Assembly: GCF_003458715.1 (NCBI RefSeq)
Contig: NZ_QRVI01000010.1
Span: 1 to 64,000, forward strand
DNA from: Eubacterium sp. AF22-8LB
Lineage (GTDB): Bacteria > Bacillota_I > Bacilli_A > Erysipelotrichales > Erysipelotrichaceae
Direction of reading: 5' to 3'
Length of the DNA: 64,000 nucleotides
Shown: positions 9,311 through 17,581 of the stretch, piece by piece
Position numbering within the stretch: the first letter of the stretch is position 1
How the letters are laid out: each line of letters starts with the position of its first letter
Translations under genes and position numbers: made by a program
Notes under the pieces: generated by a model
The model's input: the letters and a program-made list of their open reading frames with translations, nothing else
What the model was told of the DNA's origin: nothing
Databases searched by the model: none

Positions 9311-9346
9311 ACTCAGTATTATAATCAACATAAATCTTTTTGACAA
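9311..9346 (-). promoter_or_regulatory. Strong promoter directly abutting the start codon
   Basis: On the minus strand TTGTCA (9346-9341), a 17-bp spacer, TATAAT (9323-9318), then 7 nt and ATG at 9310. This predicts a leaderless transcript. Confidence 0.7.
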
Positions 9347-9384
9347 GTTTTATAATTTGTTTAAAAAACAAGCTATATATATAT

Positions 9385-9497
9385 TGATTTCCTTTCAAAT
9401 CTGAGTAGCAAAACAAGTGAGCTACTAGAAGCATACTACTTCTAGATTTGCTCATAAGCATCCTGCCTACGCCTTTCAGCATAGGTTTTGGGTGCCT
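9385..9497. other. Structured intergenic stretch, identity unknown
   Basis: Several nested inverted repeats occupy the gap: GAGC/GCTC enclosing CTAGAAG/CTTCTAG (~9414-9452), GTAGC/GCTAC, and CCTATGC/GCGTAGG. On the plus strand GCATCC pairs with GGGTGC and is followed by TTTTTT (to ~9497), like a terminator. It may be a plus-strand small RNA or a 3'UTR structure of the downstream-ending TsaC gene. It does not match a riboswitch consensus I can recall. Confidence 0.4.
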
Positions 9498-9500
9498 TTT

Positions 9501-10097
9501 TTATAAAATTGATTCAAGTTCCTCTAAAGAAATTGGTCCTGGGCGTAGAATCTGTAGATTTTCTTTTGTACAATCCACAATCGTACTTGCCTGTAAAGCC
9601 TTGCATGTGCCTAAGACAATACCATCAATTTTTGGCAATTGCTCATATACATCATCACTCGTAAGCGCTGTTTTTTCTCCTGACTGGTTAGCACTTGTAA
9701 CCAGAATTGGACTATTCAATTCATCAATCACATCCAAAATAAATTTTTCATCCGGAATACGAATCGCAATCGTGCTCAAGCCATTGGTATAAGCTGCATC
9801 AACGCTATCCTTCACATTTACAACTAAAGTCAATGCACCTGGCAAAAAATGTGCGGCAATCTTTTCAATTCTTTCATCTACTAATGCCACCTGCTTCATT
9901 TGTTCTACATTAGAAACCATCATCGGAATAGGTTTGGTTTCTGGGCGGTGTTTAGCCTGCTTTAATCTTTCTAAATCCTTTAAATCTCCATATTTAACAC
10001 CAACTCCATACACTGTATCTGTTGGTAGTGCAATAATTTTATGTTCATTAAATGCACACGCTACTTCATGTACTTGATTTTTTGTATATTCTTTCAT
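9501..10097 (-). CDS. tsaC: L-threonylcarbamoyladenylate synthase (TsaC/Sua5/YrdC family)
   Basis: The 198-aa protein is a single YrdC domain. It makes threonylcarbamoyl-AMP from threonine, bicarbonate and ATP, the first step of t6A37 tRNA modification. Typical motifs are visible: ALPTDTVYGVG near the N-terminus, KHRPETKPIPMMV, PGALTLV, AIRIPD and SPILVTSANQSGEKT. The length fits the short TsaC form without the C-terminal Sua5 domain. The start at 10097 is supported by AGAGGTG 8 nt upstream; the ten-codon extension has no ribosome-binding site. It is divergent from mnmE, another tRNA modification gene. Confidence 0.88.
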   Translation of the reverse strand: MKEYTKNQVHEVACAFNEHKIIALPTDTVYGVGVKYGDLKDLERLKQAKHRPETKPIPMMVSNVEQMKQVALVDERIEKIAAHFLPGALTLVVNVKDSVDAAYTNGLSTIAIRIPDEKFILDVIDELNSPILVTSANQSGEKTALTSDDVYEQLPKIDGIVLGTCKALQASTIVDCTKENLQILRPGPISLEELESIL

Positions 10098-10169
10098 GTT
10101 CACACCTCTGTCTAAGACATTATACATCTTTTATGATAAAATACACTAAGAAAGAAAGGATGTATACCC

Positions 10170-11498
10170 ATGTTTGAAAATACAATTGCGGCCATTTCCA
10201 CTTCACTACAAGATGGAGCCATTTCTATCATCCGTTTAAGTGGAGATCAGGCTATTGAAATCGCTCAAAAAATATTTGACCGTAATATCATGGATGCGAA
10301 AAGTCATACGATTCATTATGGTTTCATTATAGATCAAGATAAAAATCCAGTTGATGAAGTACTTATCTCTATTTTTAGAGCCCCACGAACATATACTCGT
10401 GAAGATATTGTTGAAATCAATTGTCATGGAGGAACCTTTATCACACGTAAAATATTATCCATGGTATTAAGTGCAGGAGCTGACCTGGCAAAACCTGGTG
10501 AATTTACCCAACGTGCATTCTATCATGGAAGAATTGATTTATCACAGGCTGAGGCTGTTCAAGATATGATTGAAGCCAGCAACAACACCGCTGCCAATAT
10601 GGCAATACACGGCATTAAGGGAAGTGTTAAAAAGCTTCTGCAACCATTGATTGATGATTTAATGGATATTATTGCGCAGATTGAAGTAAATATTGATTAT
10701 CCTGAATATGAAGATGTCGAACAATTAACCACAAATGATTTGCTTCCAAAAACAAAAGAATGGCTAAACAAGATTGATCATATTTTAGCTCGTGTACAAA
10801 CAGGTCAAATGTTAAAAAAAGGTATTGATACAATTATTGTAGGTAAGCCAAACGTTGGTAAATCTAGCTTACTAAATGCGCTTCTTGAAGAAGATAAAGC
10901 TATTGTTACAGATATTGCCGGTACAACTCGTGATTTAGTCGAAGGACAAATTCACATTGGAAGCGTTCAATTAAACTTGATTGATACGGCGGGTATTCGT
11001 GAATCAAGTGATAAGATTGAGCAGATTGGAATTGAAAAGAGTCAGGAAAAATTAAAGGATGCCAAGCTTGTTCTTTTGGTTTTTGATGGTTCTAAAGAGT
11101 TGGATGATGAAGATAAACAACTATTAGAGCTTACGAAAGATAAGATGCGCTTAATTATCTATAATAAGCTTGATAAAACAGAGGCTGATAAAGATGGTAT
11201 TTGGATTTCTGCCGCCAACAAAGACATTCAGCCTTTGATTGATGCCTTAGAAAATCTATATCATGAAGATTTGTTGAAGGAAAATCCGTTGCTTTCAAAT
11301 GAACGACAGATTGGTTTATTAAACCAGGCCAAAGAAGATATGCTACGTGCAAAAGAAGCCATGGATATGATGGTTGAGCCAGACTTAATTGAGATTGATA
11401 TTCAAGCCGCTCATGATCACTTAAAGGAAATTTTAGGTGAAGTACACCGAGAAGACTTGTTAGATACTTTATTCTCTAAGTTCTGTTTAGGTAAGTAA
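10170..11498 (+). CDS. mnmE: tRNA modification GTPase MnmE
   Basis: The 442-aa protein matches full-length MnmE: an N-terminal formyl-THF-binding domain (MFENTIAAIST...IIRLSG), a helical domain, and an inserted G domain with G1 GKPNVGKSS (~226), G2 GTTRD, G3 DTAG and G4 NKLD. It ends in the C-terminal FCLGK motif carrying the conserved cysteine. With MnmG it installs the cmnm5 group on U34 of tRNAs decoding NNA/NNG. AAAGGATG precedes the ATG. A bidirectional terminator follows. Confidence 0.96.
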   Translation: MFENTIAAISTSLQDGAISIIRLSGDQAIEIAQKIFDRNIMDAKSHTIHYGFIIDQDKNPVDEVLISIFRAPRTYTREDIVEINCHGGTFITRKILSMVLSAGADLAKPGEFTQRAFYHGRIDLSQAEAVQDMIEASNNTAANMAIHGIKGSVKKLLQPLIDDLMDIIAQIEVNIDYPEYEDVEQLTTNDLLPKTKEWLNKIDHILARVQTGQMLKKGIDTIIVGKPNVGKSSLLNALLEEDKAIVTDIAGTTRDLVEGQIHIGSVQLNLIDTAGIRESSDKIEQIGIEKSQEKLKDAKLVLLVFDGSKELDDEDKQLLELTKDKMRLIIYNKLDKTEADKDGIWISAANKDIQPLIDALENLYHEDLLKENPLLSNERQIGLLNQAKEDMLRAKEAMDMMVEPDLIEIDIQAAHDHLKEILGEVHREDLLDTLFSKFCLGK

Positions 11499-11502
11499 AA
11501 AA

Positions 11503-11536
11503 ATGCGATGATTTTAACCAATCATCGCATATTTTT
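11503..11536. terminator. Shared bidirectional terminator of mnmE and the M24 peptidase gene
   Basis: ATGCGATGATT (11503-11513) pairs perfectly with AATCATCGCAT (11520-11530); ATTTTTT follows on the plus strand and a T-rich run on the minus strand. The stem includes the last codons of the convergent peptidase gene. Confidence 0.85.
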
Positions 11537-12587
11537 TATCTACTTTGTTCAATACTATACAACCATCTTCTGTCACAAGAACTAAGTCTTCAACACGAAC
11601 ACCCATTTTATTTGGCAAGTAAATACCTGGCTCAATGGAGAAGATCATACCTGGTTTTACTGTATTTGTATTTGATGAACTTACATCTCCATATTCATGA
11701 TCCGTTTGTCCAATAAAATGTCCTAAGCGATGTGTAAAATATTCGCCATAACCAAAGCTTGAAATATAGTCACGTGCGGCTGCATCAATATCGCATAGAC
11801 GAACGCCTGGACGAATGATTTCTTCGGCCTTTTCATTCGCTACACGAACAATATCATGAATCTTCTTATATTCTTCACTTGCTTCTTTACAGAAATATGT
11901 ACGTGTCATATCGGAACAATAACGATCTTTTTTTCCACCAATATCTACAACAATACTTTCCCCTGCTTTTAAGATGGAATCATCTGGCATATGATGAGGA
12001 TCTGCTCCATTGGCACCAAATGAACAAATCGGTGAGAATGAAACATCTTGACATCCTAACTCTTTATATTGTTCTAAAATAAAGGCTTCCACTTGTTTTT
12101 CAGTCATTCCTTCTTTAATAAAATCTCTTATGCGTTCCATCACAACATCATTGATCTGTGAATTCTCAATCATACATTCAATTTCTTTTTCATCCTTAAT
12201 AGCACGTGTATCATCCACATATTTAGATCCTAATACAACCTTTAATCCTTCACACTTTTCCATTAAAGGAATCAAGAAGCGTGCTGTCCATTCTTTATCA
12301 ATACCAAGTGTTTCATTCGAATTGATTACACCTGCCAATAATGAAATAGAATCGTCCGTATCGCTAAACCAGATTTCTTCACAATCCTTTTGTTCCACTG
12401 TAAATAATGTATTTAAAAATAAAACTTTTCTTCCTTCATCATTCAAATATAGCGCAAACAATCTTTCACCTGGACCCACATCGACACCAGTCAAATAATA
12501 GATGCTGCTTGGTTCACTGACTAAAATTTGTTTAAGTCCATCCGCTTTCATTTTTGAAATAACTTCATCCACTCTTTTTTGAAACAT
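11514..12587 (-). CDS. M24-family Xaa-Pro aminopeptidase/dipeptidase
   Basis: This 357-aa protein has a creatinase-like N-terminal domain followed by a pita-bread M24 catalytic domain. The dinuclear metal ligands are recognisable: Asp in VVDIGGKKD, Asp in CSDMTRTYF, His in HRLGHFIG, Glu in SIEPGIYLP and Glu in RVEDLVLV. The family releases N-terminal residues preceding proline. The start follows GGGGGG 6 nt upstream of ATG. The gene is 10 bp downstream of the histidine kinase gene and probably cotranscribed with it. Confidence 0.9.
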   Translation of the reverse strand: MFQKRVDEVISKMKADGLKQILVSEPSSIYYLTGVDVGPGERLFALYLNDEGRKVLFLNTLFTVEQKDCEEIWFSDTDDSISLLAGVINSNETLGIDKEWTARFLIPLMEKCEGLKVVLGSKYVDDTRAIKDEKEIECMIENSQINDVVMERIRDFIKEGMTEKQVEAFILEQYKELGCQDVSFSPICSFGANGADPHHMPDDSILKAGESIVVDIGGKKDRYCSDMTRTYFCKEASEEYKKIHDIVRVANEKAEEIIRPGVRLCDIDAAARDYISSFGYGEYFTHRLGHFIGQTDHEYGDVSSSNTNTVKPGMIFSIEPGIYLPNKMGVRVEDLVLVTEDGCIVLNKVDKKYAMIG

Positions 12588-12597
12588 AATTACCCCC

Positions 12598-13830
12598 CTA
12601 GAAAGTCAAAGTAAATTCTGTACCTTGTTTTTCACTGCTTGTCACATTGATTTTAATTTTATGACTTTGTGCAATTTGCGTCGCAATCGATAAACCTAAG
12701 CCTGCACCACCTTGATACTTTCTAGATTTATCAACACGATAGAATCTTTCAAATACATGCTTTAAATCTTCTGGTGGAATATAGCTATCTGTATTTCGAA
12801 TCGTGACAACTGGTTTATTTTGTACTTTTACTAATTTAAAATAAATCTTGCCACCCTTAGGCGTATACTTGATCGCATTATCTAAGAAAATCAAAATCAA
12901 TTGTTTTAACTGTGACTCATTACCCTGTACCTCTATATTCTCTTCTACTTCGTCTATTAATTCAATACCTTTTTCAAAGGCAATCGATTCAAATGGTAAA
13001 ACGCAATGAAAACATATGTCACTTAAAGAGCAATTCTGCATCGAAATCTCAATTCGATTGGCATCATTCTTGGCAAGAAACAACATATTCTCCACAAGCT
13101 TACGCATTCGATTAGCCTCACTTTGTATGGATTCAACCCATTGTTTTTGCGAAGAAATCGATTCTTTAGAGTGATTCATCAGCACATCACTATCAGCCAA
13201 AATAACCGTTAATGGTGTCTTTAGTTCATGACTGGCATCTGCCACAAATTGTTTTTGTTTATCCCATGCCTGCTCAACTGGTTTTAAGGCCCATTTACTT
13301 AAAAGGCAACTTAGTATAAAGAATACAAGTAAAACAGTAGATCCAATTTGTAGGGATATAACTAACATTCTTTGAAAGGAGGATTGCATATTGGATATAT
13401 CGACAAAGGCCACCGCATATCCAGAAGGTATAATCGTATCTTCATCTACTTGAAAATTCTTGATTTTTTCTTTTTTATACGCAAAACCCAATTTTTTAAG
13501 AACACCCACATCTTCTTTGTGCTCCACACTTTCAATTAAACTTTGTGCATCATCCGCATAAATATTCCATACCGTACGACTTGTGATCATATATTCATAG
13601 TCGTCATCCGTATATATCACAAAGGAATTTCCATTAAAATTCCGATTGTTCGCAAAGGAAATAGAAAAATCTTTGTCCTTTAATCTTAAGGCCATTTCTA
13701 AGTTTCGTTCTACATCCTTTTTATCATGCACATAATTCGAGCAGCATACCACGCCAAACACCGAAAGTAGGATGATACTGACAAAGGACATGAGAATCAA
13801 AATGAATTTGGTCTGTAATTTTTTAAGCAT
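12598..13830 (-). CDS. Sensor histidine kinase
   Basis: The 410-aa membrane kinase has TM helices at ~9-30 and ~155-178 with a ~120-residue extracellular sensor between them, no obvious HAMP domain, and a HisKA box ADASHELKTPLT with phospho-accepting His201. The HATPase_c domain shows the N box (IFLDNAIKYTPKGG) and G boxes (GGAGLGLSIA). It overlaps the upstream response regulator by 8 bp, so the two are probably cognate partners. Confidence 0.9.
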   Translation of the reverse strand: MLKKLQTKFILILMSFVSIILLSVFGVVCCSNYVHDKKDVERNLEMALRLKDKDFSISFANNRNFNGNSFVIYTDDDYEYMITSRTVWNIYADDAQSLIESVEHKEDVGVLKKLGFAYKKEKIKNFQVDEDTIIPSGYAVAFVDISNMQSSFQRMLVISLQIGSTVLLVFFILSCLLSKWALKPVEQAWDKQKQFVADASHELKTPLTVILADSDVLMNHSKESISSQKQWVESIQSEANRMRKLVENMLFLAKNDANRIEISMQNCSLSDICFHCVLPFESIAFEKGIELIDEVEENIEVQGNESQLKQLILIFLDNAIKYTPKGGKIYFKLVKVQNKPVVTIRNTDSYIPPEDLKHVFERFYRVDKSRKYQGGAGLGLSIATQIAQSHKIKINVTSSEKQGTEFTLTF

Positions 13831-14500
13831 CGCAAACCTCTAGTCGATATCCAACTTTTCGAATCACCTTAATAGAAACCTTACTCTTTAAAAATTTCAA
13901 TTTCTTTCTTAAAAAAGAAATATAAACCTCTACATTATTATCCATCGCATCACTTTCACTTCCCCATACTGAGATAATCAAATCATCTTTGGATGTGATC
14001 ATTTCTGGATGTGACATCAAGTGCTTCAAAATTTCAAATTCTTTGTAGCCCAAATGAATATGTTGACTTTGACAATACAATTCACAAGTATCTAACTGTA
14101 ACAACAGATCTTCATACTTTAATTCATGTACAATAACTTCTCCTTTTCGTCTTGTCAAGGCGTTGATACGTGCTACAAGCTCGGCAGAAGAGAATGGTTT
14201 TGTCATATAATCATCAGCCCCTACATTTAAGCCTTTAACTTTATCTGGAATTTCATCCAATGCCGACAATAAAAGGGTTGGTGTATCCACCTTGTTTTCA
14301 CGCATTTTTTGAACGATTTCAAACCCATTGATACCCGGAAGCATAATATCTAAAACGGCTACATCATAATATCCGCTTAAAGCTAGATCTAAGCCTTCTT
14401 GTCCATCATAGGCCATTGTTACCTGCCATTTTTGTTCTTCAAATATTTGTGCAATCGCATACGCAATATTCTTTTCATCATCTACAACCAATATATTCAT
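13823..14500 (-). CDS. OmpR/PhoB-family response regulator (partner of the kinase)
   Basis: The 225-aa protein has a receiver domain with acidic pocket DDE (7-9), phosphorylation site Asp51 (VLDIMLPG) and the conserved KPF lysine, followed by a winged-helix Trans_reg_C DNA-binding domain. It is 25 bp downstream of a second response regulator gene and overlaps the kinase gene by 8 bp. OmpR-family dimers bind direct repeats about one helical turn apart, which fits the TTTAAG repeats upstream of this operon. Confidence 0.92.
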   Translation of the reverse strand: MNILVVDDEKNIAYAIAQIFEEQKWQVTMAYDGQEGLDLALSGYYDVAVLDIMLPGINGFEIVQKMRENKVDTPTLLLSALDEIPDKVKGLNVGADDYMTKPFSSAELVARINALTRRKGEVIVHELKYEDLLLQLDTCELYCQSQHIHLGYKEFEILKHLMSHPEMITSKDDLIISVWGSESDAMDNNVEVYISFLRKKLKFLKSKVSIKVIRKVGYRLEVCDA

Positions 14501-14525
14501 AATTTAACACCCTTCTTTTATTAAT

Positions 14526-15194
14526 TTATATATTAACACACAGTTCCATGTTTTCCTCATTAATTTGAATGGAAACGCAAGACTGCAATGCCTTTAGCTT
14601 CCGATTTAAGTAGGATACATATAGTGAAACTGTATTATGGTTCACATCTACACGATTTTGCCAAACTCTTTCAAGGACAAGCCATATAGGTAATGTATGA
14701 GATTTGCTTTTAATTAAGTATGAAAGAATTTCACACTCATATTTAGATAATTGATATTTAATATTCTTATACGCCAAAGTCTCTTCCTTTTTATTTAAAA
14801 GAATATCTTGAAACTGCAGATACGTATCGTCCACTACATTCTCTTTTAACATCACCTTCACACGAGCAATCAATTCCTTTGTAGAGAATGGCTTAGATAA
14901 ATAGTCGTTGGCACCTAAATCAAAACCAGTAATCTTATCATCTACTTCATTTAAAGCACTCAGCAATAATACAGGAATACCCATTTTATTTTTTCGAATC
15001 GACGACAAGACTTCATACCCATTTTTTTCAGGCATCATAATATCTAAAATCAAGCCATCATACATTTCTTTAGAAACTAAATGAATCGCACTATTTCCAT
15101 CATAACATACATCACAATCATACCCTGCATCCTCTAATACTGCCTGAAGTGCTCTAGCTAAGTTTACTTCATCATCCGCAATCAATAATCGCAT
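14526..15194 (-). CDS. Second OmpR-family response regulator
   Basis: A 222-aa protein with a receiver domain (DDE at 7-9, phosphorylation site Asp51 in ILDIMMPE, conserved SKPF lysine) and a Trans_reg_C winged helix. It is clearly paralogous to the regulator encoded next, but no second kinase gene is present, so both may be phosphorylated by the single kinase or one may act with a distant kinase. The DNA-binding domain is more diverged (SKYECEILSYLIKSKSHTLP) than the receiver. Only one base separates it from the preceding alarmone synthetase stop codon. Confidence 0.9.
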   Translation of the reverse strand: MRLLIADDEVNLARALQAVLEDAGYDCDVCYDGNSAIHLVSKEMYDGLILDIMMPEKNGYEVLSSIRKNKMGIPVLLLSALNEVDDKITGFDLGANDYLSKPFSTKELIARVKVMLKENVVDDTYLQFQDILLNKKEETLAYKNIKYQLSKYECEILSYLIKSKSHTLPIWLVLERVWQNRVDVNHNTVSLYVSYLNRKLKALQSCVSIQINEENMELCVNI

Positions 15195-15195
15195 A

Positions 15196-15717
15196 TTATC
15201 CCTCGATTCTATCCTTAATGGTTTGGAAAGATAAATCTAACGAAGCAATTTCATCAGCGCATCGTTTTAGTTCACTACGAATCAAAGCTTCTTCTAGTAT
15301 GTTCTTCTTATAATGAATTTGATGTTCTAGATTCGCCCAGAAGTCCAGTGCAATCGTTCGTACTTGAATTTCAACTAAGCAGCCATCCACCTCACAAATC
15401 ACATGAAGACTTCGGTATCCACTTGGTTTTGGTTGTTTTAAATAATCTTTGATTTCTACGACATGAAACAAAGATGTAAGCCAATCTTTTATCTCATATA
15501 TTTCGTCTACAAACGAACAAATGATACGAACACCAATCACATCATGAAGAAATGAATAATTCTTTCCTACCTTATGTATAACACTATCTGGCGATTTGAT
15601 TCTTGAAGTTGTGTATTGTATACATTCTAATGAACTTGTTTCAATTGAACTCAACACAAAATCCAATACTTCTTTAAACCGTTCATAATCCATTCCATAA
15701 AACTCTTCATACGTCAT
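15196..15717 (-). CDS. Small alarmone synthetase (RelA/SpoT synthetase domain only)
   Basis: The 173-aa protein carries only the RelA_SpoT synthetase fold: SRIKSPDS (ATP-binding loop), HDVIGVRII, the GTP-binding segment KPSGYRSLHV, and EIQVRT...WANLEHQIHYK. Members transfer pyrophosphate from ATP to GDP/GTP to make (p)ppGpp. There is no HD hydrolase domain. It is slightly shorter than typical RelQ (about 210 aa), mainly at the C-terminus. It leads an operon with two response regulators and a kinase, suggesting coupling of envelope sensing to the stringent response. Confidence 0.87.
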   Translation of the reverse strand: MTYEEFYGMDYERFKEVLDFVLSSIETSSLECIQYTTSRIKSPDSVIHKVGKNYSFLHDVIGVRIICSFVDEIYEIKDWLTSLFHVVEIKDYLKQPKPSGYRSLHVICEVDGCLVEIQVRTIALDFWANLEHQIHYKKNILEEALIRSELKRCADEIASLDLSFQTIKDRIEG

Positions 15718-15735
15718 ATAGTTATCACCATTCTA

Positions 15736-15768
15736 AACATACTAAACAAGGCTTAAAAAAGGCTTAAA
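15736..15768 (-). promoter_or_regulatory. CiaR-like box and promoter of the alarmone synthetase/regulator operon
   Basis: On the minus strand TTTAAG (15768-15763), N5, TTTAAG (15757-15752), exactly 10 nt, then a -10-like TATGTT (15741-15736). No -35 is evident, consistent with activation by an OmpR-family regulator bound in its place. This suggests autoregulation. Confidence 0.65.
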
Positions 15769-15793
15769 AAAAGTTAGAGATTTGCTCTCTAAC
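15766..15793 (-). terminator. Terminator of the arylsulfotransferase gene
   Basis: On the minus strand GTTAGAGA-GCAAA-TCTCTAAC followed by seven T. The stem begins in the stop codon of the gene, and the U-tract overlaps the operator of the next operon. Confidence 0.88.
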
Positions 15794-17342
15794 TAAAATA
15801 ATATCCGTTGTAATCATAATAATAGATTCGATAAATAAAACGATTGTTTTTCTTGATACTGAATTGTTCTTCTAAATTTCCATCTGTATCATAGATAGAC
15901 AATAGTCCGGCAATGCCAGAATCTACGACAATATGATTTCCTAAATTCTGAGCGCTTGATACATAGGCACTAAATGGCACTTCAAATGAATTCACTAAAG
16001 TGTATGTACCTTCATTTTCATCAACCAAATATTGATAATAATAGGATGTTGTCCCTTCTAGAATACTTGTTTGAATCCCTTTATTCACTGTCCAATCATA
16101 ATCGGTTCTTGTCGTTGAATAGCCAAAGTTATTGTCAAACATATACAAATAATATTGACCCGATACTAGTGAATCATCTTCCATATAAGTGACAGTATGT
16201 TGTCCTCCACTTGTTAAAAAGTCCCCTACTTTTGTATATAAATAGTCCGTATAATCTGTATCTTTCCAGAAATCTTCATTTCCAATGATATAACCAATGT
16301 TTGGATTTGTGCTTAAATCATTTATTTTAATAATCGAGCTTGTTTCTCTAGAAGAAAGAATTGCACTATCATCACTTAGATATTGAAGTGTATTAATATG
16401 CATCCAATCCCATTTAGAACCTTCTTTGTGATTTGTACTTTCTTTATAGCTTCCAAATAAATCTTCTAAATCTAAAAGCTCTGTTACTTCTTCGCTATCC
16501 ACATCCACTTTAATAATGCAGTCTTCAACACTATTCTTTTCTTCATTTGTAGCTAATAAAATCAAATTTCCATCATTATCAAATTGATAATCATGATGAA
16601 CGATATAGTTTCCTAAATTATATACGTGTTCAATCATTGCTAAATGATTCATTGCGACCATACGATGTGTTGAAACACTCATATATAATGTTTGATTCTG
16701 TATCAACATACGATGTGAGCGATATCCAATAATAGGGATTTCTGATCGCAAAATGCCATTTGTATCATACATATAGACAAAATCCTGATCATCTGAATCA
16801 TTTCCTAATAAGGTATATAGGCCATTGCCTAAATCTTGTTTAGAACCAGACACTCTTTTCAATTGGATATCCTCATCGCCTAATAAAGAGCCCATATCAT
16901 AGGTTTTCATCACACTTTGACTTGTATCATCCTTATAAGTTGCCGTAAAAGTGATTGTATTTGTACAATTTGGAATCAACCCAATCAATTGAAATTCATG
17001 TTCCTTTTGATACGTCTTAGCCTGATATGCCGTAGCCGTAAAGTCTGCATAGTCTGCACAACTTACAATATATGTTATTTTGGCAGCTTTCGATGTATTA
17101 AAATAAACATACATCGATTGTGTATTGGTTGAAAAAGGATTGTATTTCATAAATATATTCTGAAGTGTGTAATTTCCATTTCCCTTTTCATTTTCTAAGT
17201 TTGATAATGCCTGTTCTTGAAACTCTGTAGTATAAATATCATTGATTGTCACTTTAGACTTGTCATCTTTATAAATGCCATAGCCAACACTTAAGCCAAT
17301 CACTAATATAAATACCAATATGTTTCCGAGCTTTTTCTTCAT
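15789..17342 (-). CDS. Arylsulfotransferase (ASST) family protein
   Basis: The 517-aa protein has an N-terminal signal-anchor (residues ~7-24), an Ig-like N-terminal domain (~50-150) and a beta-propeller Arylsulfotrans domain. Residues matching the ASST active site are visible: His250 (VHHDYQFD), His315 (DWMHINTLQY), Arg332 (SSRETS) and His382 (GGQHTV). ASST enzymes move sulfate between phenolic donors and acceptors without PAPS. The protein is exported or membrane-tethered. Its promoter has the same TTTAAG-type repeat architecture as the upstream regulator operon, so it is a probable target of that system. Confidence 0.85.
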   Translation of the reverse strand: MKKKLGNILVFILVIGLSVGYGIYKDDKSKVTINDIYTTEFQEQALSNLENEKGNGNYTLQNIFMKYNPFSTNTQSMYVYFNTSKAAKITYIVSCADYADFTATAYQAKTYQKEHEFQLIGLIPNCTNTITFTATYKDDTSQSVMKTYDMGSLLGDEDIQLKRVSGSKQDLGNGLYTLLGNDSDDQDFVYMYDTNGILRSEIPIIGYRSHRMLIQNQTLYMSVSTHRMVAMNHLAMIEHVYNLGNYIVHHDYQFDNDGNLILLATNEEKNSVEDCIIKVDVDSEEVTELLDLEDLFGSYKESTNHKEGSKWDWMHINTLQYLSDDSAILSSRETSSIIKINDLSTNPNIGYIIGNEDFWKDTDYTDYLYTKVGDFLTSGGQHTVTYMEDDSLVSGQYYLYMFDNNFGYSTTRTDYDWTVNKGIQTSILEGTTSYYYQYLVDENEGTYTLVNSFEVPFSAYVSSAQNLGNHIVVDSGIAGLLSIYDTDGNLEEQFSIKKNNRFIYRIYYYDYNGYYFS

Positions 17343-17362
17343 AAAAAATTCACCTCGGCAAC

Positions 17363-17405
17363 ATTTTATTACGTTTTTCTTAAGATTTCCTTAATTTTTC
17401 TTAAT
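17363..17405 (-). promoter_or_regulatory. CiaR-like box and promoter of the arylsulfotransferase gene
   Basis: On the minus strand ATTAAG (17395-17390), N5, CTTAAG (17384-17379), exactly 10 nt, then -10 TAAAAT (17368-17363). A further ATTAAG lies one turn upstream (17405-17400). Confidence 0.65.
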
Positions 17406-17432
17406 TTTTAACATTTATTCAAAAATGTGCAC

Positions 17433-17501
17433 AAAAAAAGAAATAGACAGCTGATTATCATAAGGGCATGAAAAGTATAATCTATTAGAACCGCCTATTT
17501 C
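17433..17501 (-). ncRNA. Candidate ~69-nt small RNA under a CiaR-like promoter
   Basis: A transcript starting 7 nt after the TATACT -10 (17513-17508) would begin GAAATAG at 17501 and end at CTATTTC followed by seven U (17446-17433). These ends pair perfectly, and an inner GATTAT/ATAATC stem closes a loop containing CAUGCCC. No open reading frame of note is present. The architecture resembles the cia-dependent small RNAs of streptococci. It could alternatively be an attenuator in a long arylsulfotransferase leader. Confidence 0.6.
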
Positions 17502-17507
17502 GTTTGC

Positions 17508-17540
17508 AGTATATGATGGAAAGCTTAAATGAACCTTAAA
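17508..17540 (-). promoter_or_regulatory. CiaR-like box and promoter of the small RNA
   Basis: On the minus strand TTTAAG (17540-17535), N5, TTTAAG (17529-17524), exactly 10 nt, then TATACT (17513-17508). This is the same spacing as the two neighbouring operators. The divergent plus-strand gene has its own extended -10, TGATATAAT (17558-17566). Confidence 0.68.
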
Positions 17541-17581
17541 TGTTTTATTCTTTCTCATGATATAATTTTTATGGTGATACT

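Noticed and set aside
9297..9482. Minus-strand frame of 61 codons over the structured region
   Set aside because: It lies in a region of dense hairpins, overlaps a near-consensus promoter and has no protein-like composition.
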